NCBI GenBank assembly: GCA_027057345.1
Contig: JALUIX010000041.1
Coordinates: forward strand, 1-35,943
DNA: 35,943 nucleotides
From: S144-45 sp015494035
Lineage (GTDB): Bacteria; Pseudomonadota; Gammaproteobacteria; Xanthomonadales; Marinicellaceae
Reading direction: 5' to 3'
Positions 1 to 8,622 of the stretch are shown in pieces. The notes under the pieces are model-generated. The model saw only the letters and a list, made by a program, of their open reading frames with translations. It ran no database searches and had not been told where the DNA came from. Position 1 is the stretch's first letter; each line of letters opens with the position of its first letter. The position numbers and the translations under genes were made by a program.

Positions 1-1
1 T

Positions 2-2368
2 GGACACCCGCTCCAGTATGACCTGCTGTTTGAACGATTCCTCAACCCGGAGCGGGTGTCCATGCCCGATTTCGATATCGACTTCTGCATGGAACGGCGG
101 GACGAAGTGATCGACTACGTGTCGCGCACTTACGGTGCCGACAAGGTCTGTCAGATTGTCACCTTTGGTTCTCTAAGTGCCAAGGCCGTGATCCGGGACA
201 CCGGCCGTGTGCTGGGCTATCCCTACCCTGTGGTCGACGGGATCGCCAAACTGGTGCCCAACGACCTGGGCATAACCCTGGCCAAGGCGCTGGACCAGTC
301 CGAGGAGTTCCGCCTGCGCAAGGAAACCGACGAGGAAGCCGAGGAAATCGTTGAACTGGCCATGAAACTGGAGGGCCTGACCCGAAACGTGGGCAAGCAC
401 GCCGGCGGCGTGGTGATCGCGCCAAAACGCCTGACCCATTTCTGTCCGCTGTATCAGGAAGCCAGGGGCGACAGTCCCGTCAGTCAGTTTGACAAGAACG
501 ACGTGGAAGACATCGGCCTGGTCAAGTTTGACTTTCTTGGCCTGCGAACCCTGACCATCATCGATTGGGCCCTGCGTGACATCAATGCCGGCCGCGACGC
601 GCAGGAGCAGATCGATATCAGCCGCATTCCGCTGGATGACGAGGCCACCTTTGACCTGTTGCGCCACTGCCGCACCACGGCGGTATTTCAGCTTGAATCA
701 CGCGGCATGAAAGAGCTGATTGCCAAGCTGCAACCCAACAACTTCGAGGAAATCATCGCGCTGGTGGCGCTGTTTCGCCCCGGCCCGCTGGATTCCGGCA
801 TGGTGGACACCTTCGTGGATTGCAAACACGGGCGCAAGCCGGTGGTTTATCCGCACCCCGACCTGGAAGAAATCCTGCGGCCCACCTACGGCGTAATGGT
901 GTACCAGGAGCAGGTCATGCAGATCGCCCAGGTGCTGGCCGGCTACACATTGGGCGCGGCGGATATCCTGCGTCGCGCCATGGGCAAGAAAAAGCCCGAG
1001 GAAATGGAAAAGCAGCGGGCCATTTTTGTCGAAGGCGCCACCCAGCGGGGTGTGGATCCAAAAGTGGCCGATGATATTTTCTCTTTAATGGAGAAATTTG
1101 CCGGCTACGGTTTCAACAAATCGCACTCGGCCGCTTACGCCTTGCTGGCCTATCAGACGGCCTGGCTCAAAACCCACTACCCGACCGAATTCATGGCCGC
1201 GGAAATGTCCGCCGATATGGACAGTACCGATAAGCTGGTGCACGTCATCGAAGACGTGCGCAAAATGGGCCTCAAATTGCTGCCACCGGACATTAACCAG
1301 TCACGCCACAAGTTTACCCCCGCAGCGGACGGTTCCATCATTTATGGTCTGGGTGCCATCAAAGGGGTGGGGCAGGCGGCCATTGAAAACATCCTGCAAC
1401 AGCGGGAAAGCACCGGGCCGTTCACCTCATTGCTGGATTTTTGCTCTCGGGTCGATTTGCACAAGGTCAACCGCAAGACCCTGGAAGCGTTGATCCTGTC
1501 CGGTGCCTTCGACCGTTTGCACAGCAATCGCCGGGCCATGCTCAAGGGACTGGATCAGGTGCTGAAAGCCGCAGCCCAGCGCAATCAGGACGCCGCTTCC
1601 GGTCAGATTGATATGTTTGGATTGGGCGGTTCCAGTGGCCCTGCCAGCGCCGCCGCCGGCATGGAGTGTTTTGAACTGCCGCAAATTCCGGAGTTCGAGG
1701 ACAACGAGAAGCTCTTTCAGGAGCGCAACGTGCTGGGCCATTTTATTTCCGGGCACCCGGTGGCCAAATATCAACACTGGTTGCAACCACTGGTCACCTG
1801 CACACTGGCAGCCCTGCAGGACAAGGTTTTGCCGGCCAGCCCGGACGCCCCTGGCAAAAAAGCCTACGCACCGCGCATGGACGTGATTCTGGGTGGTCTC
1901 ATTACCAGCGTCAATCGTCGCAGCGAAAAAATGGCGACCATTGTGCTGGAAGACACCACCGGCACCACGGATGTGACGTTTTTTGGCGATGCCTTGCAGG
2001 AATTTGAAGACCTGCTGGTCAAGGACGAACTGGTGGTGGTGCAGGGCAGTGCCGGCATGGATAAATTCACCGGCCGCTTGCAGGTTCGGGCGCAGCAGGT
2101 GCTTAACCTCAATGACGCGGTGGCCTTGTTTTGCGACCGCATCCTGATCCGCATGAACGATGACCCGGCGGCGATTGAAGATTTGCACGCCCTGTTTGAC
2201 AAGCACGGCACTGGCAAGGCGCGCGTTTATGTGCAGATCAACAATGAGGAAGCGGCCACCCAACTGCGTCTGGGGCAGGCATGGAAAATCCGACCCTCGC
2301 TGAACCTGCTCACCGATGCGGTGCAATTGCCGCACATCAGCCACGTGGCCATTCGCGGTTCGAACTGA
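2..2368 (+). CDS. dnaE: DNA polymerase III subunit alpha, C-terminal part (5' end outside window)
   Basis: Replicative DNA polymerase catalytic subunit. The frame is open to the first base, so the GTG at 56 is an internal Val, not the start; about 788 residues are visible, and the family usually has about 1160. The polymerase aspartates are present: PDFDIDF at 65-85 (Asp codons at 68 and 74) and the third catalytic Asp in VKFDFLGL (codon at 530). Then come the helix-hairpin-helix region (GAIKGVG, near 1350), the beta-clamp binding motif QIDMF (1604-1618; E. coli has QADMF) and an OB-fold (near 1880-2090). The PHP domain and part of the palm are missing only because of the window edge. It converges with the lipoprotein gene downstream. 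Identification is secure. Confidence 0.97.
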   Translation, partial: GHPLQYDLLFERFLNPERVSMPDFDIDFCMERRDEVIDYVSRTYGADKVCQIVTFGSLSAKAVIRDTGRVLGYPYPVVDGIAKLVPNDLGITLAKALDQSEEFRLRKETDEEAEEIVELAMKLEGLTRNVGKHAGGVVIAPKRLTHFCPLYQEARGDSPVSQFDKNDVEDIGLVKFDFLGLRTLTIIDWALRDINAGRDAQEQIDISRIPLDDEATFDLLRHCRTTAVFQLESRGMKELIAKLQPNNFEEIIALVALFRPGPLDSGMVDTFVDCKHGRKPVVYPHPDLEEILRPTYGVMVYQEQVMQIAQVLAGYTLGAADILRRAMGKKKPEEMEKQRAIFVEGATQRGVDPKVADDIFSLMEKFAGYGFNKSHSAAYALLAYQTAWLKTHYPTEFMAAEMSADMDSTDKLVHVIEDVRKMGLKLLPPDINQSRHKFTPAADGSIIYGLGAIKGVGQAAIENILQQRESTGPFTSLLDFCSRVDLHKVNRKTLEALILSGAFDRLHSNRRAMLKGLDQVLKAAAQRNQDAASGQIDMFGLGGSSGPASAAAGMECFELPQIPEFEDNEKLFQERNVLGHFISGHPVAKYQHWLQPLVTCTLAALQDKVLPASPDAPGKKAYAPRMDVILGGLITSVNRRSEKMATIVLEDTTGTTDVTFFGDALQEFEDLLVKDELVVVQGSAGMDKFTGRLQVRAQQVLNLNDAVALFCDRILIRMNDDPAAIEDLHALFDKHGTGKARVYVQINNEEAATQLRLGQAWKIRPSLNLLTDAVQLPHISHVAIRGSN

Positions 2369-2437
2369 TCGAGCCCTTCCGCTGTGGTTCCGGTGTTGAT
2401 GATAGCCGGCTCAAGGTCAAGCGGTGTTCAAATACCG

Positions 2438-3337
2438 TTATTGGGGTATCCTGGAAAGCAAAGCCGGGTCTGTGACCAGGTTTCTGACGCCGTGGGCATG
2501 GTCTTCGTTAAAGGGGTTTTCCTTACACCATCGGTCCACTGACTGGATATTTACCTTGGCCACTTTGGGGCGAACACTCCATGTGACTTGATATGGTGAA
2601 CCTATTTCATTATAGGCAGGGCCAGTGGTTGAACCGGCATATTGGACGGGTGTGCCGGTGTCTTCTGGTATCCCGGTGGCCTGGAAATAGCCTTGCTGTT
2701 TGCTGACGGCCGTCAGCTCGGAAAAATCCCTCGCCTTCGGGTCATTGACCACTGTATAAACCTGAGCTTCCACCCGTAATTGCGGATTCTTGATCGACTC
2801 ATTCATGCAGGCGGCCAGGGAAGGGCCTGGTTTTACCTGCGCGGTGGAATAAACATAATGCACCTCGATGGTGTCGCCTGGTTGCAGGCCACCATGCTCG
2901 CTGGAGCAGGCATCATGTGCCAACGGCTTCAACTCTTCTTGGGTAAAAGATCCGGTGTAACGGTAGCCTGAGTTGTAGCCATGGCCATCGCCTGGGCCGG
3001 CATATTCTTGGAATTCCCCGCCTTTATGCTCGACGTTTCTGTGGAAATGGATGTTGCATAGGTTCATTTCCGAATGATCAGGCGCATCGGAAAAAATGAC
3101 CGCATTCGCACCTTCCCTGGAATCAATGTCACGCGGTGATTGGGGGCCATAGCCTTTGCCAACCGTGTTCTGTATTAGGTTATTTTGCTGCTGGGTGACC
3201 ATTTGGGTCGCTGTGACCGCGCTGTTCGGGGTTTCTGATTCTGGGTGTCCGCTTTTTTTAATGCCATACGGACTCATGTCCTTACAACCGGCAAGGAGTA
3301 CGGCAAAGGGGATTGCGATTAACAGTGTTTTTTTCAT
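2438..3337 (-). CDS. Lipoprotein resembling delta-class carbonic anhydrase
   Basis: A 299-residue exported lipoprotein: Lys-rich start, hydrophobic stretch and lipobox LLAGC with the lipidated Cys at residue 18. The mature part contains a His-rich block, CNIHFHRNVEHKGG (near residue 92-105), followed by a Gly/Tyr-rich segment, and a conserved-looking C-terminal block with VTWSVRPKVAKV and EDHAHGVRNL. From memory these match bacterial proteins annotated as delta-class carbonic anhydrase, in which histidines bind zinc and CO2 is hydrated to bicarbonate; here it would act in the periplasm. This is recognition by motif, not a search. It is monocistronic, convergent with dnaE and separated from the sulfur transport genes by a terminator. 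If the family call is wrong it is an uncharacterised lipoprotein. Confidence 0.6.
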   Translation of the reverse strand: MKKTLLIAIPFAVLLAGCKDMSPYGIKKSGHPESETPNSAVTATQMVTQQQNNLIQNTVGKGYGPQSPRDIDSREGANAVIFSDAPDHSEMNLCNIHFHRNVEHKGGEFQEYAGPGDGHGYNSGYRYTGSFTQEELKPLAHDACSSEHGGLQPGDTIEVHYVYSTAQVKPGPSLAACMNESIKNPQLRVEAQVYTVVNDPKARDFSELTAVSKQQGYFQATGIPEDTGTPVQYAGSTTGPAYNEIGSPYQVTWSVRPKVAKVNIQSVDRWCKENPFNEDHAHGVRNLVTDPALLSRIPQ

Positions 3338-3490
3338 GTTTTTCCTTCCGAGTGAGACAGTGAGTGATGAACCTGACTATAGCGGATGAACGGAGTTTGG
3401 GGAAGGTGGTTGCCAGATTCCATTAGGAGAGCTGTCGCCGGGAGGAAACAGTCTGCCATAGTGTGAAGGGTTTTTACTGTGCATAAAAAA

Positions 3491-3512
3491 AAGCCGGGAG
3501 ACCCCGGCTTTT
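3491..3512 (-). terminator. Rho-independent terminator of the YeeE/YedE pair
   Basis: An 8-bp perfect stem (AAGCCGGG / CCCGGCTT) with a 4-base loop. On the minus strand it is followed by a run of eight T (the A-run at 3485-3492 on the plus strand). It lies 23 bases after the stop of the second YeeE-like gene. Confidence 0.85.
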
Positions 3513-3534
3513 AACCTTTAGAAGGTGAGTATGC

Positions 3535-4128
3535 TTAGTCAATTTTGCGGATGCGATCCGGAATCAACCAGGCCGCGGCCATGAAAATCACGGCAATAAT
3601 ACCAGCCACGACCACGCCCGGCATGCCACTGACCAGCGCCGGGTATTTGGGGTTGCCGGTATCAGCAATGGTCACTGCGGCCGTGCCGTTGATTTCCACC
3701 ACCGGCTCAAACAGCCATGGCATATGGGCTTTGAGCCAGCCATAGGTCAGCACAAAAACCCAGGCGCCAACCAGTCCGCCGAGTACCATAAAGATGGAAT
3801 CACGACGTCCAGCACCCCAGGCGGCAATGGTGGTGCCCGGGCAATAACCGCCCAAACCAAAGCCGATGCCGAAAATGGCGCCACCGACAATCACGCCCAC
3901 GTAGCTGGGTTTGACGTGAATGTGGGTGGGCGGAATCAGGCCGGTGGCCAGGCCGATAAACAGCAACAGGCTGGAAAAGCCAATGGCAAAAAGAATGACC
4001 TTGGCCAGGTGCATGTCCGTCAGGCGCAAAAAGCCGACGATTTTGTTCGGGTCGGTGGCCTGAACTTTATGCAGCACAAAACCGAAGGCACCACCGAGTA
4101 AAAGGCCGAGAATAATTTGTTTAATCAT
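3535..4128 (-). CDS. YeeE/YedE family sulfur transporter, second half-size subunit
   Basis: A 197-residue integral membrane protein with about five hydrophobic segments. It carries the family's Cys motif GGYCPGT (Cys96), in the block GFGLGGYCPG that in YeeE/YedE proteins lines the path for thiosulfate or related sulfur compounds. Many bacteria encode this transporter as two adjacent half-length genes, as here. ATG at 4128 is preceded by GGAGAAAC, and the gene lies 15 bp after the other half, so the two are one operon. Substrate (thiosulfate, or a sulfane sulfur carrier) cannot be told from sequence. No sulfurtransferase or sulfide oxidase gene is adjacent. Confidence 0.85.
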   Translation of the reverse strand: MIKQIILGLLLGGAFGFVLHKVQATDPNKIVGFLRLTDMHLAKVILFAIGFSSLLLFIGLATGLIPPTHIHVKPSYVGVIVGGAIFGIGFGLGGYCPGTTIAAWGAGRRDSIFMVLGGLVGAWVFVLTYGWLKAHMPWLFEPVVEINGTAAVTIADTGNPKYPALVSGMPGVVVAGIIAVIFMAAAWLIPDRIRKID

Positions 4129-4143
4129 GTCTGTTTCTCCTGA

Positions 4144-4713
4144 TCAGCGACGGAAAACGAGGATAGCCACTGGTACGGCAATGGCGAACACACCAATGGC
4201 GAACAGGTAGCCGCTCAGGGAGGTTTGCATCATGCCGCTCATCATGTGGCCAGACGTGCAGCCGCCGGCCATGCGTGCGCCATAAAGGATGGCAAAACCG
4301 GAGATAAAGGCCCCCAGCATGCGTTTGCCCCAGGACGACCCCAGGTTTTCGCGCCACACGCGGGGAATCCAGGTTTCATCTTCCGGCACCTTGGGCCCGC
4401 CAAATTTGGCCGCCAACCAACCGCCAATAAACATGGCGATCACAAACACAAAACCATAGTTGGCCGGCCCTTTGGCCAGTTTCACGTATTTACCATTGTG
4501 TTTGTTCAGGTACGGATTGGTGCTGCGGTATTCCACCGTGCCATCATCCAGCACGACTTTTTGTGCCAGTTCCGGTTTCAGGTTGCAAAAAATCAGGCAG
4601 TCGGCGATCACGTACTGGGTCGAGACCCCAATGGGCTTGACCACTGCCACTGCCAGCAAAAAAATAAGACCCAGAACGATTCCGCTCTTGAGCCATCCCC
4701 AGGTTTGATTCAT
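4144..4713 (-). CDS. YeeE/YedE family sulfur transporter, first half-size subunit
   Basis: A 189-residue membrane protein. N-terminal helix (residues 8-26), then a loop with two cysteines spaced C-x3-C (Cys39, Cys43) and a roughly 50-residue polar insertion, then three further hydrophobic segments. The family signature AGGCTSGHMMSG is near the C-terminal end, with Cys152. The start ATG has GGAGAAC upstream. Together with the next gene it probably forms one inner-membrane channel importing thiosulfate-like sulfur. The polar insertion with the Cys pair between the first and second helices is a noteworthy addition in this half. Confidence 0.85.
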   Translation of the reverse strand: MNQTWGWLKSGIVLGLIFLLAVAVVKPIGVSTQYVIADCLIFCNLKPELAQKVVLDDGTVEYRSTNPYLNKHNGKYVKLAKGPANYGFVFVIAMFIGGWLAAKFGGPKVPEDETWIPRVWRENLGSSWGKRMLGAFISGFAILYGARMAGGCTSGHMMSGMMQTSLSGYLFAIGVFAIAVPVAILVFRR

Positions 4714-4926
4714 GATTGTTCTCCAGTGAATAATTAGGAATTGGCCACGTGTTTCCGCCCACTGATGTGGAATTCTTATAAGTAATGGTGTAGCGAAGAG
4801 CAGTGGCCGGACACAGCTTTAGCGTCACCTAATATAACGCCACGCTTGCCTGAATGCAAATAGCCGCCGGGTAACCAATCAGGAAGGGGTTAATCAAGGT
4901 TGTAAATGGGTTGAAAGATGAGATTC

Positions 4927-5352
4927 TCAGAGCTGTTGGTCGACTTTATCCAGCAGGTGTTGCAGGGTGGTTTTTTCCCGTTCATTCAGGGCGCTGAACA
5001 GTTCGGCTTCGCATGCGCGCACGCGGGGCAATAGCTGCTGGTAGAGTGCCAGGCCTTTTTCTGTCAGCTGGTAGCGTCTGGCGCGTCCGTCTTCGGGGCA
5101 ATCTTCCTGCCTGACCAGTCCCTGTGCCTTCAGGCGACTCACCGTTCGTGAAATGCGGACCTTGTCCATGGAAGCGGCTTTGGCCACTTGGGTAGCTGTC
5201 ATGCGATCCTGACTGGCCAGGATGGCCAGCACGCGCCATTGGGGTATGTCGAGATCAGAGGCCTGCTGATAGACTCTGGCCAGGCGTTGACTGATGCGAT
5301 TTGACAGCACCGACAGGCGATAGGGCAGGAATGTTTTCAGGTCAAAGGTCAT
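4927..5352 (-). CDS. MarR family transcriptional regulator, likely of the tyrosine degradation operon
   Basis: A 141-residue winged-helix regulator of normal MarR length. The recognition region reads TQVAKAASMDKVRISRTVSRL and is followed by the wing (EDCPEDGRARRYQLT); helices at both ends would form the dimer interface. It is divergent from hppD with 137 bp between the start codons, which suggests it controls that operon and itself. A near-perfect 14-bp inverted repeat at 5392-5405 is a good operator candidate. The ligand is unknown; a pathway intermediate such as 4-hydroxyphenylpyruvate or homogentisate is an inference. Confidence 0.9.
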   Translation of the reverse strand: MTFDLKTFLPYRLSVLSNRISQRLARVYQQASDLDIPQWRVLAILASQDRMTATQVAKAASMDKVRISRTVSRLKAQGLVRQEDCPEDGRARRYQLTEKGLALYQQLLPRVRACEAELFSALNEREKTTLQHLLDKVDQQL

Positions 5353-5391
5353 AACGCGATTCCGGACAACGCCCGGCGGTGAGAAAATATA

Positions 5392-5405
5392 GTTTCATTT
5401 GAAAC
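5392..5405. promoter_or_regulatory. Putative MarR operator in the marR/hppD divergent promoter
   Basis: Perfect inverted repeat GTTTCA-TT-TGAAAC (6-bp arms, 2-bp spacer), a typical size for a MarR dimer site. On the minus strand it directly abuts TATATT, a likely -10 box for the regulator gene. On the plus strand a TAAAAT box lies shortly downstream toward hppD. Function is inferred from position and symmetry. Confidence 0.6.
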
Positions 5406-5489
5406 CAATTATGCGTAAAATAATCGCCAATAGCAACAGTCGGCCGATTGCCTCGGCGGTTTTATCCCTTGCACGTAAAGGAGAAATTC

Positions 5490-6521
5490 ATGTCAGTCCC
5501 GATTACCGGCCACGGTTTTGTGGAATTTGCCACCCAAGAGCCACAGGCTCTGCACGAGCTGTTCAGGCGCATGGGCTTTGTGGCCATCAAAAAGCACAAA
5601 TCCCAACCAATCACGCTGTATCGTCAGGGCGATATCGATTTCCTGATTAATGAGACGCCCGATTCCTTTGCCAGCGACTTTGCCGAAGCCCACGGCCCTT
5701 CGGCCTGTGGTTTTGCCATTCTGTTTGACGATGCCGAGGCGGCACACCAACAGGCGGCAGAACGCGGTGCCAAGGCCATCGACGTAAAAAAGGGGCTGGA
5801 TTTGCCGGTGATAGAAGGCATAGGCGGCGCTGCGTTGTACCTGACCGACCGCCAGCAATGGCAGTCAATGCTTGAACGGGATTTTGAAACCATCGATGGC
5901 GTGCCGCAAAACCCGACCGGATTTGGTCTGACGGTCGTGGATCACCTCACTCACAATGTTTACCCCGGAGAAATGGAACAGTGGGCTGACTATTACACCC
6001 GGCTGTTTGATTTTGAGCCAATCCGTTACTTTGATATTCGCGGCGAACAGACCGGCCTGTTGTCCAAGGCCATGCGCAGCCCGGGCGATCAGGTGAAGAT
6101 CCCCATTAACGAGTCCAGCGATCCCAAAAGCCAGATCAATGAATACCTGGAAGAATACAAAGGCCCCGGCATTCAGCACATTGCCCTGTTTACCGATAAC
6201 ATCTATGAAACCATTGAATCCATGCAGGCCTGTGGCATGGATTTTCTGGACACCCCGGACACCTATTACAGCGTTATCGACCAGCGCATCCCTGGCCACA
6301 GCGAGGATGTGGAGCGCATGCGCAAGAACCGCATCCTCATTGATGCTGACCCGGAAACGGGCAAAAAAATCCTGCTGCAGATTTTCACCAAAAACGCCAT
6401 TGGCCCGATTTTCTTTGAAATTATCCAGCGCAAGGGCAACCAGGGCTTTGGCGAAGGCAATTTCAAGGCCCTGTTTGAATCCATTGAGCTGGATCAGAAA
6501 CGGCGAGGCTACCTGACATGA
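5490..6521 (+). CDS. hppD: 4-hydroxyphenylpyruvate dioxygenase
   Basis: Converts 4-hydroxyphenylpyruvate and O2 to homogentisate and CO2, the committed step of tyrosine degradation; cytosolic, Fe(II)-dependent. I chose ATG 5490 because AAGGAG sits 7 bases upstream; an in-frame ATG at 5448 would add 14 residues without a site. The 343-residue product has the two-module vicinal-oxygen-chelate fold, with the iron ligands visible in the C-terminal module: His152 (VVDHLTHN), His230 (IQHIAL) and Glu310 (FFEIIQRKG), spaced as in Pseudomonas enzymes. It is the first gene of a four-gene operon and overlaps hmgA by 4 bp (ATGA). Confidence 0.97.
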   Translation: MSVPITGHGFVEFATQEPQALHELFRRMGFVAIKKHKSQPITLYRQGDIDFLINETPDSFASDFAEAHGPSACGFAILFDDAEAAHQQAAERGAKAIDVKKGLDLPVIEGIGGAALYLTDRQQWQSMLERDFETIDGVPQNPTGFGLTVVDHLTHNVYPGEMEQWADYYTRLFDFEPIRYFDIRGEQTGLLSKAMRSPGDQVKIPINESSDPKSQINEYLEEYKGPGIQHIALFTDNIYETIESMQACGMDFLDTPDTYYSVIDQRIPGHSEDVERMRKNRILIDADPETGKKILLQIFTKNAIGPIFFEIIQRKGNQGFGEGNFKALFESIELDQKRRGYLT

Positions 6522-7645
6522 AGAAATGGTTGCAGATACCTGTGCGCCAGGGACAAACCGCCCGGCAGGCGCATTGCGGCTTGCCCGAAGGCACCTACGA
6601 GCGCGAAATGGGCGTGGAAGGCTTTTTTGGCCCGGCCACGCATTTTTACCACAAGCACCCGCCTACCGGTTGGGTGGTCTTTGAAGGCGACCTGAAACCG
6701 CGTGCTTTTGACACCAACCGCATTGAATCGATGCGTCGCAGCCCCTGGCAGGCCACGCCCTTACTGCACAATGCCAGCACCCAGGTGCGATACTGGCACA
6801 GCGACGAGGACATGACTGAGCTGGTGCGCAATGCCGATGGCGATGATTTGCTCTTCTTTCATGAGGGTGAAGCGGAATTTTTCAGCGATTTTGGCCGACT
6901 GACTGTTCAGTCAGGTGATTACCTGCTGATTCCGCGCGGCACCATGTGGCGGCTGGAGGTCAAAAAGCCTATCAAGGTGCTGATGACAGAAGCCCGCAAC
7001 AGCCATTTCAAAATGCCGGACAAGGGCCTTTTGGGTGAACACGCCATTGTCGATCCGGCGGTTTTCCGCCACCCGGTGATTGATTCGGCATTTCTGGCCC
7101 AGCAGGACGAGAACACCTGGCAGGTGCAGGTGAAAAGGAATAACCGCATCAGCCGCATTACCTATCCCTTTAACCCGCTGGATGCCGTTGGCTGGCAAGG
7201 CACGGTCATGCCCGTGGCGCTCAACTGGCGGGATATCCGGCCCATCATGAGCCACCGCTACCACCTGCCGCCATCGGTGCATTCCACCTTTGTGGGCGAC
7301 CGTTTTGTGGTGTGTACCTTTGTGCCGCGGCCATTTGAAAGCGACCCGGATGCGCTGAAAGTGCCGTTTTTCCATAATAACGACGATTACGACGAAGTGC
7401 TGTTTTACCATCAGGGGGAATTTTTCTCCCGCGACAACATCCACCCGGGCATGATCACCTTTCACCCGGCCGGTTTTACCCACGGCCCGCACCCGAAAGC
7501 CTTGCAGCACATGTTTGAACAAAACAAACCCATGACCGACGAAGTGGCGGTGATGATAGACACCCGCGACCCACTGCAAGTCAGCAGCGAAGCTGAGGCA
7601 GTGGAATGGACCGATTACGTGAACTCCTGGAGAACCGACACATGA
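6518..7645 (+). CDS. hmgA: Homogentisate 1,2-dioxygenase
   Basis: Opens the ring of homogentisate to maleylacetoacetate using Fe(II) and O2. The product has 375 residues, shorter than the ~440-residue mammalian and Pseudomonas enzymes, and belongs to the shorter bacterial branch. The likely iron ligands are His286 (FFHNND), Glu293 (YDEVLF) and His322 (GFTHGPH), a spacing close to that of the human His-Glu-His triad. Two cupin barrels fit the length. It overlaps hppD and fahA by 4 bp each, pointing to translational coupling. Confidence 0.93.
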   Translation: MKKWLQIPVRQGQTARQAHCGLPEGTYEREMGVEGFFGPATHFYHKHPPTGWVVFEGDLKPRAFDTNRIESMRRSPWQATPLLHNASTQVRYWHSDEDMTELVRNADGDDLLFFHEGEAEFFSDFGRLTVQSGDYLLIPRGTMWRLEVKKPIKVLMTEARNSHFKMPDKGLLGEHAIVDPAVFRHPVIDSAFLAQQDENTWQVQVKRNNRISRITYPFNPLDAVGWQGTVMPVALNWRDIRPIMSHRYHLPPSVHSTFVGDRFVVCTFVPRPFESDPDALKVPFFHNNDDYDEVLFYHQGEFFSRDNIHPGMITFHPAGFTHGPHPKALQHMFEQNKPMTDEVAVMIDTRDPLQVSSEAEAVEWTDYVNSWRTDT

Positions 7646-8622
7646 AACTGGCAACATTAAATGATGGCAGCCGCGACGGCGTTTTACTGGTGGTCAGCCG
7701 CGATGGCAAACAGGCCGTCAAGGCCACCGGTATTGCCGACACCATGCAACAGGCGCTGGATAACTGGGCCGAAGTGGCGCCACGCCTTAACAGCCTGTCA
7801 GCGCAACTGAACAACGGCGAAGCCGAAGGCGCGTTCGCGCTGGATGTGGCGCAGTTGGCCGCGCCATTGCCGCGCGCCTACCAGTTTGTGGATGGTAGCG
7901 CCTACCTGGCGCACGTGGAGCGGGTGCGTAAGGCACGGGGCGCTGAAATGCCGCCCAGTTTTTTGCACGACCCACTCATGTATCAGGCCGCCAGTGACGG
8001 CTTTCTGACGCCCACTGCAGACATTCCCGTGCCCAGCGAGGATTTCGGTATTGACTTTGAGGCCGAAGTGGCCGTCATCACCGACGACGTGCCCATGGGC
8101 GTGAGCCCGGAAGCAGCCCTGGATCACATTCAGCTGGTGACCATCCTTAACGATGTGTCTCTGCGCAACCTGATTCCGGCGGAACTGGCCAAGGGCTTCG
8201 GCTTTCTACAGTCCAAACCGCGCAGTGCGTTGGCGCCATTTTTTGTCACCCCCGATGAGCTGGGCGATGCCTGGCGTGAAGGCAAGATAAACCTGCCCTT
8301 GCGCAGCGAACTCAATGGCCAGTGGTTTGGGGAACCGGATGCGGGCACCGACATGCAGTTTAATTTCGGTGAGCTCATCGCGCACGCGGCCAAAACCCGG
8401 CCGCTGGCCGCCGGCACCATTGTCGGTTCGGGCACCATTGCCAACCAGGACTTGAGCGCCGGTTCGTCCTGCCTGGCGGAAAAACGGGTGCTGGAAATTA
8501 TCGAAAAAGGGCAGGCCCAAACGCCTTTCATGTCCTATGGTGACCGCATCAAAATTGAAATGCGGGACGCGAATGGCGAAAACATTTTTGGCACCATCGA
8601 GCAAAAAGTGGTGCCGGCGTGA
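7642..8622 (+). CDS. fahA: Fumarylacetoacetate hydrolase family protein
   Basis: Last step of the pathway: splits fumarylacetoacetate into fumarate and acetoacetate. ATG 7642 overlaps the hmgA stop (ATGA), giving 326 residues; the upstream in-frame ATG at 7606 lies inside hmgA and is unlikely. The FAH-fold signature is visible: the acidic metal-binding stretch GIDFEAEVAVITDDV (near residues 141-155), SLRNLIPAEL, and a glycine-rich G-T-I-V-G-S-G-T-I segment near residue 265. Metal is probably Mg2+ or Ca2+ as in the family. Operon position confirms the role. Confidence 0.93.
   Translation: MKLATLNDGSRDGVLLVVSRDGKQAVKATGIADTMQQALDNWAEVAPRLNSLSAQLNNGEAEGAFALDVAQLAAPLPRAYQFVDGSAYLAHVERVRKARGAEMPPSFLHDPLMYQAASDGFLTPTADIPVPSEDFGIDFEAEVAVITDDVPMGVSPEAALDHIQLVTILNDVSLRNLIPAELAKGFGFLQSKPRSALAPFFVTPDELGDAWREGKINLPLRSELNGQWFGEPDAGTDMQFNFGELIAHAAKTRPLAAGTIVGSGTIANQDLSAGSSCLAEKRVLEIIEKGQAQTPFMSYGDRIKIEMRDANGENIFGTIEQKVVPA

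Noticed and set aside
56..58. GTG at 56 as the start of the polymerase gene
   Set aside because: The frame continues upstream to the window edge with sequence that reads as DnaE, and the PHP domain must lie before it.
4770..4790. CTTATAAG palindrome before the YeeE-like genes as an operator
   Set aside because: Only 8 bp and AT-rich; it could equally be part of a promoter, and there is no second site.
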